From Myxococcales bacterium (GTDB lineage: Bacteria > Myxococcota > Bradymonadia > UBA7976 > UBA1532), in contig JACKDM010000052.1 of assembly GCA_020633515.1 (NCBI GenBank), forward strand, positions 1 to 33,962: a stretch of 33,962 nucleotides of DNA. The letters are read 5' to 3'. Each line of letters begins with the position of its first letter. Position 1 is the stretch's first letter. The notes below the pieces were generated by a model. It saw only the letters and a list, made by a program, of their open reading frames with translations. It made no database searches and had not been told where the DNA came from. Shown here piece after piece: positions 1 through 8,739 of the stretch. The position numbers were made by a program, and so were the translations under genes.

Positions 1-2
1 CG

Positions 3-329
3 GTGTATGTGTGCCGGGTGCGAGGCATCGTCGGCGCGGATGAGGCATGGCAGGCGGAAGGGCTCGACGCCGAGGCGCGGGCGCGGCGGGCGTTTGCGAT
101 CCGGCATGGGGCGCGGCTGACGGGGCGGGCGATGATGAGCAACCGCGCCGAGGTGGCGGCGCTCGAGGCGCGGGATCGGCTGACCTACGGTGACCGCGAC
201 GGGCCGAGCTGGGCGTGGCTCGTCGAGCGGGGGCGGGCCAAGGGGCTCGCGGGTGATGCGCTGTATGACTCGATCCGGCAGGGCGCGGCCGAGACGAACG
301 AAACGATGGACGCTCACTTCGGGTTGTGA
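3..329 (+). CDS. Hypothetical protein, C-terminal part
   Basis: The frame is open from the window edge to the stop at 329, so this is the last ~108 residues of a gene that begins outside. The GTG at 3 has no visible ribosome binding site and should not be taken as the start. The fragment is soluble, Arg/Ala-rich and alpha-helical in character, ending in ETNETMDAHFGL. I see no signal peptide, membrane segment or catalytic motif and do not recognise the family. High third-position GC and a clean frame support real coding. It runs in the same direction as the Coq4-like gene, 116 bases upstream of that gene's start. Confidence 0.55.
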   Translation: MYVCRVRGIVGADEAWQAEGLDAEARARRAFAIRHGARLTGRAMMSNRAEVAALEARDRLTYGDRDGPSWAWLVERGRAKGLAGDALYDSIRQGAAETNETMDAHFGL

Positions 330-445
330 TCGCTCACACCGACCGCGAGGGGCGGCGGATACGGGGCGTGCCCGACCGCAGGCTGATTGACCGGCCACGG
401 CGGGGGTGCCTATCATCGATGGTCGAAGTGATGGGGGAGCGTGCG

Positions 446-1378
446 ATGACGGTGCAGAGTCGACAGAGGCGTCCGGGCGGGCTCACCCGTCGATGGCAGC
501 GGGTGCCGGCGCGGGTCGAGGTGCTGCCGGGCACGACGGGGGAGCGGTGGCCGATCGCGCTCGCGCCGCCCGGCGAGAACCGGCGCTACTGGCGGCGGGG
601 CTTCACCTGCCTGCGCGAGTTCTTCGCCAACCCGCACGATACCGGCAAGGCGTTCGAGTTCTACTACGCGGTGGGTCAGGGCGCGATGGAGACCTACTTC
701 CAGCGCTTCGCGGCGAGCCCGCATGGTCCGCGGCTGCTGACGCACAAGCCATCGCTCGCCGACACGATCCGCGACCGGGACGCGCTCGCTGCCATGCCCG
801 AAGGCAGCCTGGGGCGTGCGTTCCTCGTCTTCCTCGACGCGCATGGCTATCAGTCCCTCGGCATCTTGCGGCTCTATCATGTGATCATGGAGAAGTGGCA
901 GCGCGAGGTGGGGCTGCCGCCGCTCGACGATGATCGCATGTGGTTCGTCAATCGCTACATGACATCACACGACCTCCAACACATCGTCACCGGCTATGGC
1001 CCCGACGAGCTGGGGGAGGCGGCGCTGAGCGCGTTCACGTTGGGGCAGCACTATGGCTTCGGGCTGACGGTGCTGACGAGCGGCGCCATCGCTCACCTCG
1101 GCCGTCAGCTCGGGCTGCCGTGGTTCGCCTACGCGTGGCGTGCATGGCGGCGCGGTCGGCGCGCGCAGCCGCTGTACGCGGCGCCGTGGGAGGAGCTGTT
1201 GCCGCTGCCGCTCGATCTGGTGCGCGAGGTGCTGGCGATCGAGCCGATCGATCGGGCGCATCCGAATGGGATCTGGGCGGCGAACTTCAACGCGCCGCAC
1301 CCGAGCGCAGAGCTCGATGTCCGGCCGCCCGGCGTGGAGTTGGCGCGAGAGCGTGGCTCGGAGAGCCCGGCTGCTTGA
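446..1378 (+). CDS. Coq4 family protein (ubiquinone biosynthesis-like)
   Basis: A 310-residue protein with the Coq4 signature HDxxHx(11)E: His175, Asp176, His179 and Glu191 in SHDLQHIVTGYGPDELGEAA. In eukaryotes Coq4 organises the coenzyme Q synthesis complex and takes part in C1 decarboxylation/hydroxylation of the ring; bacterial members are mostly uncharacterised and may act on quinones or other lipids. An open frame extends back to 326, but the start is taken at ATG 446 because GGGGGAG at 433-439 is correctly spaced. The Arg-rich N-terminus (residues 1-20) is not a signal peptide. No quinone-pathway genes are adjacent, so the substrate is unknown. Family call is firm, cellular role is inferred. 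Confidence 0.85.
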   Translation: MTVQSRQRRPGGLTRRWQRVPARVEVLPGTTGERWPIALAPPGENRRYWRRGFTCLREFFANPHDTGKAFEFYYAVGQGAMETYFQRFAASPHGPRLLTHKPSLADTIRDRDALAAMPEGSLGRAFLVFLDAHGYQSLGILRLYHVIMEKWQREVGLPPLDDDRMWFVNRYMTSHDLQHIVTGYGPDELGEAALSAFTLGQHYGFGLTVLTSGAIAHLGRQLGLPWFAYAWRAWRRGRRAQPLYAAPWEELLPLPLDLVREVLAIEPIDRAHPNGIWAANFNAPHPSAELDVRPPGVELARERGSESPAA

Positions 1379-1403
1379 AGAGGAGCCGGCGGGCCGGGGG
1401 CTG

Positions 1404-1723
1404 CGGGCTGCCTGCTGAGGTGCCGGGCACTTCTCTGCTGGGGCACTTCTCTGCTGCTGCTGCCTGCTGAGGTGCCGGGCACTTCTCGGGAGGCTGCGGG
1501 GCGCTGCCGGCTGAGGTGCCGGGCACTTCTCGGGAGGCTGCGGGGCGCTGCTGCTGAGGTGCCGGGCACTTCTCGGGAGGCTGCGGGGCGCTGCCGGCTC
1601 GGGTCCTGCTGCTGAGGTGCCGGGCACTTCTCGGGAGGCCTGCTGAGGTGCCGGGCACTTCTCGGGGGCACTTCTCGGGAGGCTGCGGGGCGCTGCTGGC
1701 GCGGCTCGGGTCCTGCTGCTGAC
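1404..1723. repeat. Cluster of short imperfect palindromic repeats (REP-like)
   Basis: The 20-mer TGAGGTGCCGGGCACTTCTC occurs six times, starting at 1416, 1468, 1512, 1555, 1613 and 1644. Truncated copies (GGGCACTTCTC) lie near 1440 and 1666. Each core contains the inverted repeat GTGCC-G-GGCAC, with partly symmetric flanks (GAG/TTCTC). Copies are separated by a second shared module, GGGAGGCTGCGGGGCGCTG. Unit lengths are irregular (31-58 bases). Frames through it give only low-complexity peptides (REVPGTSA, EKCPAPQ), so it is noncoding. It directly follows the Coq4-like gene and could fold into hairpins acting as a terminator or mRNA stabiliser. Confidence 0.85.
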
Positions 1724-1793
1724 GTCGCCCCAGTGGTCGTCGATGCTGTGCGGCCGCCGCGGACGTGGGCGATGGCTGACTTCGGGATGCGAT

Positions 1794-2268
1794 GTCAGGC
1801 TCCTTCGATGGGTGTACTGATCCAGGCGCAGAGCGCGGCGATGGCTTCTCGGCGCGGGCTTCGATGGCGGCGGCGTCGGGCAAGGTGAGTAGCGCGGTCA
1901 GGAGCCGGCCCATTCGAGCCAGCCGGTGGGGTCGTCAAGCGGAATCGTCGGTTCTTGGCTTTGGCGCGCGGAAGACGAGCTGCACCCGCGGCCGGGGTGG
2001 AAGCGCAGGGTGACGCGCGTCATGCCGCCGGGCGCAGCTCGGGTGTTCATGTGCGCTCGGTGATGGCGGTGGCGGATGATGCGGCGCAGGGCTCCCGATC
2101 TGGCTTGCGGGGTGGTCGAGCGCGGCGAGGTGGTGGTCGACGGCGTCGCTGCCGGATGGCTGGCGGTTTCGGGTGAAAGGGGCGCTCGGCGAGGATGGCA
2201 CGTCGTCGGCGGGCGTCGGCGGTGAATATGGCGCGGGGGGCGCGGTCGGGGCGCGCAGGAGGCGCTTC
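1794..2268 (-). pseudogene. Small hypothetical protein, frame-broken
   Basis: Reading the minus strand, an ATG at 2268 is preceded by GAAGGAG (spacing ~7). Coding then shifts frame several times and ends at the stop at 1794-1796 with EAIAALCAWISTPIEGA. Stitched pieces include VTLRFHPGR, VQLVFRAPKPRT, IPLDDPTGWLEWAG and LLTALLTLPDAAAIEA. Together they read like a normal soluble protein of ~155 residues. No family recognised. The disruptions are small indels with few in-frame nonsense changes. It is divergent from the secreted protein gene at 2334. Boundaries are approximate. Confidence 0.45.
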
Positions 2269-2279
2269 CATCGCCTCGC

Positions 2280-2330
2280 TCCTTCGTATAGTCCGCCGTC
2301 GTTCACGACCCGAGCTGCCTGACAGGAGAC
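2280..2330. promoter_or_regulatory. Candidate divergent promoter with TATA-like core
   Basis: The short gap between the divergent genes at 2268 and 2334 holds TATAGT at 2287-2292, one of the few AT-rich hexamers nearby. Read on the other strand the same site gives ACTATA, so it could serve as a -10 element either way. No convincing -35 box. AGGAG at 2324-2328 is the ribosome binding site of the plus-strand gene (ATG 2334). Weak evidence, based on position and composition only. Confidence 0.25.
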
Positions 2331-2333
2331 AGC

Positions 2334-2955
2334 ATGACGCCTTCAGCGGCCGGCCATCGGCGCGGTGAGCATCGCCGCCACCGCCGCTTGCCGAAGGCGA
2401 CGCACCTGCCATCTCGCCCCCGTGACTGTCACCTCCAGAACACCGTGATGCTGCGCTCGCCGTCGACCTCGGCGGCGTCAAGCTCGGCGTCGGATCCGGT
2501 AAATCGAGCGACCCGCAGACCCTGCCCGGTCGCGAAATCGGCGTTCGAGCTCAAGCTCGGCCAGATCCGCCTCGGCATGGCGGGGGAGCGCCATCACGCG
2601 ATTTCTGACTGCCGCCAGGGCGCAGCCGACACGTCACCGAGACAAGAGCGAGCGGCCGGCGGTGTCGCTGCAGGCGGCGCGCAGGTGCGGTTCGGGCGCT
2701 CAACGGGCGGCGGGTGCTCGAATACAAGCGGGCAAGACCGGGCGTTTCCGTCTCCGGTGGGCCACCAGCTATGAGACCAGCTGGCGGTGACTTCTGAGTT
2801 CACCGTGCGGCTGCGCGCCGACAAGCGCGCCGAAGTGATGGCATGGCGCGCAAGATCGCGCCTTCTGCCGGGCATCGCTATTGATCGAGCCCAACGTGGT
2901 GGGCAACGAGATCTACAAGTTCGGAGGACGAGGCCGGGCGCTGCCGGGCAAGTGA
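2334..2955 (+). pseudogene. Secreted hypothetical protein, frame-broken
   Basis: ATG 2334 has AGGAG six bases upstream. After the first codons the frame shifts into a signal-peptide-like run (AIGAVSIAATAA) and then through mature-protein pieces: TVMLRS, FELKLGQIRLGMAGER, NGRRVLEYK, GRFRLRWATSYETSW, VTSEFTVRLRAD and the C-terminus LIEPNVVGNEIYKFGGRGR before a stop near 2955. The stitched product is ~205 residues, probably exported, with beta-rich composition. Family not recognised. It converges on the lipoprotein gene that ends at 2970. As in neighbouring genes, the faults are short deletions rather than scattered stops. Confidence 0.4.
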
Positions 2956-2969
2956 GCGCTACCGATCGG

Positions 2970-5714
2970 TCACGGTCCGATCTCACCGGTCGCGAAGAAA
3001 CGGCCGGCAGGTCGACGAGCACGGCGTGCGGGTCCGGCGTCGTGGGTGGGATCGGGCAGCCTTGAGGCCGCTGCTGCCTTCGTCGACGAGGCGCGATCGG
3101 AGCCGCTTCGCCGCGCTTCGCCGATCGGGCGGGTCCAGCGGGGGGGGTCGAAGACCTCGCCGGGGTGCTGCCTTCGGGGAGGCGGCGACGTCGGCGAGCG
3201 GCGCGGGCGGCGAGGCCGGTGGTGACGTCGGCGGCGATAGGGCGTCGACGCCGGGCTTCGACGGGCCAGAGCCGCGGCGGGCAGCGCGAGGCGTTGGCGA
3301 CGGGGGCGGTCGCCGGTGGTGAGACGACGAGTGGCAGGTCGCGGGGCGCCGGGGGCGCGGTCGCGTCGGCGGGGGTCAAGGATCCGGCGGGCGTAGCTGA
3401 TGGGATCTGCGGGCCGAGCACGGTCTGCATGATGAGCGCGAGCGGAAGCTCGGGGTCTGGCGTGATTCCCCAGCGCGCCGAGCGCGCGACGTGGGGCATC
3501 GGGGGAGGTCGCCCATGATGGTGGCGCTAGTCGAAGAGCCGGGTGGGCGGGTCGAGGTCGGGGACTTTGAGGGCGAAGCGCACGCGAGCCGGCGAGCGCG
3601 CGCGTCAGGAGCCAGGCGCGGTCGCTGCGAGGCAGGCCGGTGCCGGTGGCGCTGCGGAAGCCGCTGTCGGAGGCGACGCGGGGCTGGCGTTCGCGCTGGC
3701 GAGGTTGGTGAGCGACGAGCTGGCCGGGTTCGGAGGGCGGAGCGTGATGACGGGGACGCAGAGGCGGCGCTCGGGGTTGGCGGGCGACGGCGCCGAGCGT
3801 TGGTCCAGACGGTGACGAGGGAGCGCGGCGGCGTTGGCCGCTGGGGCCGATCCGAGGCCGAGCACGAGCGGTCCCATCATGGGGGAGCACGACGCCGTTG
3901 ATGAGCAAGCGGCGGGCGCTGCGGAGGATGCTGTCGACGAGGCTGCCGCCGGCGGAACGGCGCGACGGGTGGATGGCGGGCTCGACGGCGACGATGGCGG
4001 GCGATGGCGGCCGCCGTAGCTCTGCCGGTGGCGTGGTAGGCGACGGTGGGGCTGCCGAAGTCGACGACGCTGTCGTCGTGCCGAAGTCGCGCTGCGATGT
4101 CGCGGAACGACGGGCTGGGTGCGCCAGCCCGCCTTCGCCGTCAGCTGCGGAGCACCGGATGCGCTGCAGCCAGTCGAGCGCAGTCTGGCGGATGACGTCG
4201 CGGGTGTGCAGGGCGTCGGCGTAGGCTATGTCGGTGCCGGGTCGGCGACGCCGTCGCCGTCGAGGCCGCGGGCGCGGTGGCGGCGAGCACGGTGTCGATG
4301 GCGGTGTCGCTGGGTACGCCTGACGGCGCTGTAATGGCGGCGTCGATGGCGCAGGTGGCGAGCTCCATGGCGGCCCGCGCTGCTGACGAAGTGTCGAGGC
4401 GGGAGCGCGGCGTGGTCGTGGGCGTAGAGCACGACGGGGAAGGTGCTGCCGTGCTCGCGGGCACGGTACCAGAAGCGGATCATGGCGCAATGGCCTATGC
4501 GGCCGGTCGACGTCGAGGCGCCAGTGCTCGTCGTCGTCGCTGGGCACGGGCGCAAAGCCGCTGCGGGTGTCGTCGAGGGTTTCGAGGCACTTCAGTCAGG
4601 CGGGTGCCTTCTTTGGGCCGGGGTCGCTGTCGCGAGCAGGGCACGCCGACGCTCCGGCGACGGAGGTGGTTGACGGCGGCCCAGCTCTGCCGACGGCGGC
4701 GGCGGCGGCGGGTTGCGGGGTTCGAGCCGGGTGGGCGGCCGCGCTCGCTGACGATGAGGACGTCGGGTCCTGGTTCGATGAGGCCGGCGGGCAACATGCG
4801 AGCCACCAGAGCGGGGCCGATGCCATGGAAGCCGTCGCGGAGCCGCTGGAGCTCGCGGGTGGCGGTTCAGGGTGAGGACCCAGGCGAAGGCGAGACGCTT
4901 GATGGCGACGCTGCAGCGGCCGAGCGCGCTTTTCGGGGAGGCGGCGCAGCGGCTCAGTCTGCTGCGTGGTGGATGAACGGGGCGATTGCACTGCTGTCGC
5001 GGCCGCGATGCCATCGGTGATCACGACGGCGTAGGGGCGGCTGGGTGAGGACGACGGGCGGAGGACGAGGGCGTTGCTCTGGCGCTCGTACCAGGTCAGG
5101 AGCCGCCGTCGGGGGTCGTCGGGCGCACGTTGGGGCGGTCGAGCCAGCAGTCGCCGTCAGGTCTTCGCTGGGTCGAGCACGCCGTCGCCGTCGGGCCTTC
5201 GTCGCGGGTCTCGAGACAGGTTGCTCGCGCCGGCGTGGGGGTCGGGGGAAGGAGACGGCGTCGGGGTCGGCGTGTGACAGAAGTGGTTGCGCCGAGGTCG
5301 AGCGGGATGCGCTCGCCGAAGGTCGGGCCGTCGCCGATGTCGACGACAGGATCGGTCGGCGAAGTCGCGCGGGCGGCCGTCGACTCGAGTCGAGGTCGAG
5401 GGGCGTCGAAGCGGACCTGGATCGGGCCGGAAGCGAAGCCGTCGAGGTCGAGCGCGGCTTCGCGGAGGCGGACTCGGCGGAGGAGACGCGAGGAGGCTGA
5501 CGGAGGCCGGTGGGCGAGTCGGGGTCGGGCCAGGAGGATGTCGTTGGGGAAGGGATGTCGGGGAGGGGTGGCAAGTCGATAGCTCGAAGACGACGCGCGT
5601 CCTTCGCCGGGGGCGTGGCGCAGGTCGGGGGGCGGTCGTCGGGGAGGCAGGCGGTGAGGCAGGGGAGGAGGAGGGGCGAGGGCGGCAGGGCGGTGGGGTG
5701 CGCATGGGGCGATG
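2970..5714 (-). pseudogene. Large lipoprotein, alpha/beta-hydrolase-like, frame-broken
   Basis: Starts at the minus-strand ATG at 5714. Stitched frames give a lipoprotein signal (LLLPCLTACLPDDRPP), then VVFEL, PLPDIPSP, DGFASGPIQVRFDAP, DPVVDIGDGP, IVSERGRPP, a hydrolase-like strand and turn FPVVLYAHDH, RDVIRQTALDWLQRIR, AIVAVEPAI, SAGGSLVDSILRS, MMGPLVLGLGSAP and a C-terminus HAVLVDLP...GRFFATGEIGP. Order and spacing fit one ~910-residue exported protein of a type I associate with Myxococcota (general knowledge, not searched). FPVVLYxHxxG suggests an alpha/beta-hydrolase fold with an oxyanion strand; the nucleophile is not certain. About a dozen or more frameshifts separate these pieces. Function unknown; probably a surface hydrolase. 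Confidence 0.6.
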
Positions 5715-5744
5715 AACCTGAACGGGCGGGCGGTCGCGCGTTGC
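5533..5744. repeat. Direct repeat copy A: lipoprotein 5' end and upstream
   Basis: This segment and 10455-10677 align along their full length, covering the first ~60 codons of the lipoprotein gene and ~30 bases upstream. Differences are mainly one-base gaps in G runs plus a few substitutions. Copy A reads on into a full-length (broken) gene; copy B does not. Both lie in the same orientation and flank the three carbohydrate-active genes. Confidence 0.8.
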
Positions 5745-5941
5745 GACCCGGGGCTGCGGCGGACAGCGGCGGCGGGCGGACGCGGAGAGAGGCGCTCGTA
5801 GAGCCGGTCTCGCGCGTGCCGTCGGCTGGGGCGGATGATGCGTCGGCGTACCGTTCGCGGTGAACTGCTGCGCGCGGCTTCTTCGCATGGTCCGCCGCAC
5901 CCACCAGCCGCCGGCCCGGCCTCTTGGAGATGCCCGCGTCG

Positions 5942-7643
5942 ATGAAAGCTACCGCTCCGCTTCGTGCTCTGCCAACGCTCGCCGTCGCGCTGCCCCTGTG
6001 GTCGGGGAGCGGGGTGCGCCGACGACGGGCCCGTTGCGCCTGGATGCGGGCGCCGCCGTCGACGGTGCGACGCGGATGGCTCGGCGCAGATGCCGGCGGG
6101 TCGGCGATGGCTCGGCGTGGGATGGCTGGGCGCGGATGGCTCGGCGGGATGGCTCGGCGCGGATGGCTCGCGGATAGGCTCGTCGAGGCGCGCTGACGCG
6201 CGCCGATGCCGCCGCCGCGCTCGCCCGACGCAGCCTGGCGCCTCGCGCCGCCGCGAGGACGCCGCCGATCGCTGGTGGCTCGTCACTCCGGATGGCCGCC
6301 GCCGGTTCGCGCTCGGGGTCAACACCGTGATGCGCGACGCCGACTGCGACGGGCTCCTCGATGGCTGGATCCGCCGTGGCGCCGAGCCGCGCCGCCCTCG
6401 CGCGGGCGCGGCTGTCGGGCGAGAAGCGGCGGCGAGGTCGCCGAGCGGCCCATTAGCTTCGACTCGGTCGGGCGTTCAGCGAGACCAACGACGGCGACGA
6501 CAGCAGCAGCGGCGATACCGCCGATCCGCCTGTCGGCGGCGGGCGGGCCAGTGCGCCGTATGGGTAAGGCACGGCCTCGGCCCCGGCGTGACGATCGGCG
6601 CTGCGCGATCACACCGGCGCCGTGCTCCGCGGAGGCTACGGGGGCGCGGATCGGGGCGACCCGTTCAACCTGGCATATCGCGCGACGCAGGCCGAGGTCG
6701 ATCGTCGCGCGCCCGCGCGCGGATCCCGGCCGTGATGTGGTTCGCTGGCAACGAGATCGGCCCTTCGACCGCGCCGATCGGAGTTCGGCGCGCGACCTGC
6801 GGCGTTGATCTGGTCGGCGTGCCCCGCCGGCCGACGGTCAGCCCCCTTGCGCCGCACGCTCGCTGCGTTCCTCGACAGCGATATGAGACTTTCGCCGCGC
6901 TCGCCGCCGCGGGAGAGCGAATACCCCGGTGATGACTTCGCGTTCGTCGTCGAGGCCGGTCCCCGTCTGCGCCCTACGTGCAGGCTGCAACCCGCCTGCC
7001 GTGAGACCCGCGCTGGTGAGCGCCTGCTGCCGGCCTGTCGTGCGATCACCGGCGATCCGCAGCCGGGCGAACTGCGCACCTCGTCGCGACGCCGCGCTGG
7101 CGCTGGCGTCCCGGCCGCGTGGCGGTTCTGGAGCGCCTACGATGACGCTGGGGCCGAAGCGCCTGAGACGAGCGCCGCCATCCGACCGGGAGACGGTGCG
7201 CTATCGCCCCCGGCACCTCGGGCGGCGTGGCGACGCGGGCTTCGATCTGATCGCGGTCACGTTTACACCGGCGATCGTCAGGAGCCGTTCACCGATGGCA
7301 CGCGATGCAGCCGCGAGTCGGCCTCGGTGCTATCGCGAGCCGGCGCGCGCTCTGCATCGAGGGTGAGCAATCGCGGCGGCGCGTTGCCTCGTGCCGCTGG
7401 CGGGCGACGACGTCGACGACCAGCGCCAGCGGGCGCAGCCTTCATCAGGGCAGGTCGCGCAGCTCGTCGCGCTGCTGATGGTCGTCGGCGCCTCGTGGCA
7501 TGCGGGTCCGACCGCTACCGGGCCGACGACCCGCTGAGCGCCAGAGGATCAACCTCGGGCTTCAGTAGGCGATGCCGCGCCACGTCGCTGGCAGCTGGCC
7601 GCTGCTCGACGCTTTAAGGATCCACGACGAATCCGCGGCCTGA
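5942..7643 (+). pseudogene. Agarase/glycosidase-like lipoprotein, frame-broken
   Basis: ATG 5942 follows TTGGAGAT. Stitched frames give a lipoprotein signal (TLAVALPLWSG then GCADDGP), a DGSA-repeat linker (6073-6175) and a TIM-barrel glycosidase-like domain: RWWLVTPDG, FALGVNTVMRDADCDG, FSETND, DPFN, WFAGNEIGP (Asn-Glu, the usual acid/base position in clan GH-A), LAAFL, PGDDFAFVVEAGP, FTDGTR and SDRYRADDPLSA. The opening WWLVTPDG/LGVN pattern resembles beta-agarase-type hydrolases; which GH family cannot be settled by eye. Expected role: surface-anchored breakdown of a polysaccharide. Many short deletions interrupt the frame; the end near 7643 is approximate. The GH8 gene follows on the same strand. 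Confidence 0.55.
6073..6175 (+). repeat. Short tandem repeat encoding a DGSA linker
   Basis: Units of GGATGGCTCGGCG recur about seven times with small variations (GATGGCTGGGCGC, GATGCCGGCGGGTC). In the reading frame of the lipoprotein they encode Asp-Gly-Ser-Ala repeats, a flexible spacer that commonly separates a lipidated N-terminus from an exported catalytic domain. Confidence 0.65.
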
Positions 7644-7699
7644 GCGACCGGTCACATCCCGCCGCCCGCCTCGAAGCGGGCCGCCGGCGTTACGGCGCG

Positions 7700-8735
7700 G
7701 GCCGGGGAAGATGGTCGCGGCGACGCGCTCGTCGGCCGTCCGGCGGACGCGCTCGATCGGGTGACGGCGGCGTTCTATGCGCAGTGGAAGGCGCGCTACC
7801 TCGTGCCGGTGCGCGGCGGCGAGCGCCGGGTACGCACGCACAGTCGACGGCGTTCACCGTCTCGAGGGGCAGGGCTGGTGGCGATGATGGCGGGCATGAC
7901 CCGAGGCGCAGGCCATCTCGACGACCCTACCGCTACGCGCGCATCCCGGGCCGCATCGAGCGCCTGTGGCCTGGGCGCAGACGAGAACTGCCGACGCCGA
8001 CGGGCTAGCCGCACCGACGGCGACCTCGACATCGCATGCTGCTGCGCGCCGATCGCTGCGGGGCAGTCGGCGCGATCGACTACGCTGCCGAGGCCTGGGC
8101 GACCTTCGCCGCTGTTCGCGGCCGTGCACCGGAAGACACCGTGCTGCTCGGCGATGGGTCGCGCTGGGCAGCGGTGGTACCGGCCACCTCCGACTTCATA
8201 CCGGCCACTTGAGGCGCGCGCCACCGGCGAGCCGCGCTGGCGGCGGTGGCCGATCGGGCGCATGACATCGTCGAGCTGCGGGCCGACCACGCGCGCCACC
8301 GGGCTGCTGCCCGACTTCGTCGTCGACGCTACCGGCGACGTGACCCGGTGCCGCGCCTGCCGACTGGCTCGAAGGCCCGAGCGACGGCCGCCAGTGGCTG
8401 GAACGCCTGCCGCACGCCGTGGCGGCTCGGCGTCGCCTGTTCGAGGCGAGCCCTCGCGCCCGGCGGGCGGTCGCCGCGATGAACCGCTGGGTCCGAGCGA
8501 CGGGCGATCGCTCCCGCACGTCGTCGTCTATCGCCTGACGGCTCCCGCGCAGGGCGCGTCGCTGGGCATTCACCGCGCCGTTTGCGCTCGCGGCGATGGT
8601 GCCGATGGCAGCAGGTCAGGTATGCTCGTGCCCTGTGGGGCGCGGTGGTGGCGAAAGCGATCTGGACGAATACTTTCGGCGACAGCAGCACCTGCTCGTC
8701 TCTTCACGCTCGAACAACGGTGGGTCCTGGCGAGT
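7700..8735 (+). pseudogene. Glycoside hydrolase family 8 (endoglucanase-like), frame-broken
   Basis: Stitched plus-strand frames read TAAFYAQWKARYLVPV, GVDGVHRLEGQGW (GH8 SEGQGYGM region), DDPYRYARIPGRIER, MAWAQTRTADADG, DGDLDIAC, VALGSGG, TSDFIPATL, ATGLLPDFVVDATGD, PADWLEGPSDG, WNACRTPWRLGV and PAQGASLG, with an end near FGDSSTLL. Order and motifs match GH8, an inverting (alpha/alpha)6-barrel family acting on beta-1,4 glucans, xylan or chitosan; DGDLDIA carries the usual catalytic-base region. The N-terminal secretion signal is unreadable, so the start is approximate. It lies between two other secreted carbohydrate-active genes on the same strand. Confidence 0.65.
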
Positions 8736-8739
8736 CGCG

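Noticed and set aside
1404..1723. CRISPR array
   Set aside because: Repeat spacing varies from 31 to 58 bases, the 'spacers' share sequence with one another, and no cas gene is nearby.
2594..3499. Minus-strand 301-codon open frame as an intact gene
   Set aside because: It carries only one piece of the broken lipoprotein gene (ending HAVLVDLPAV) and then runs antisense through the secreted-protein gene.
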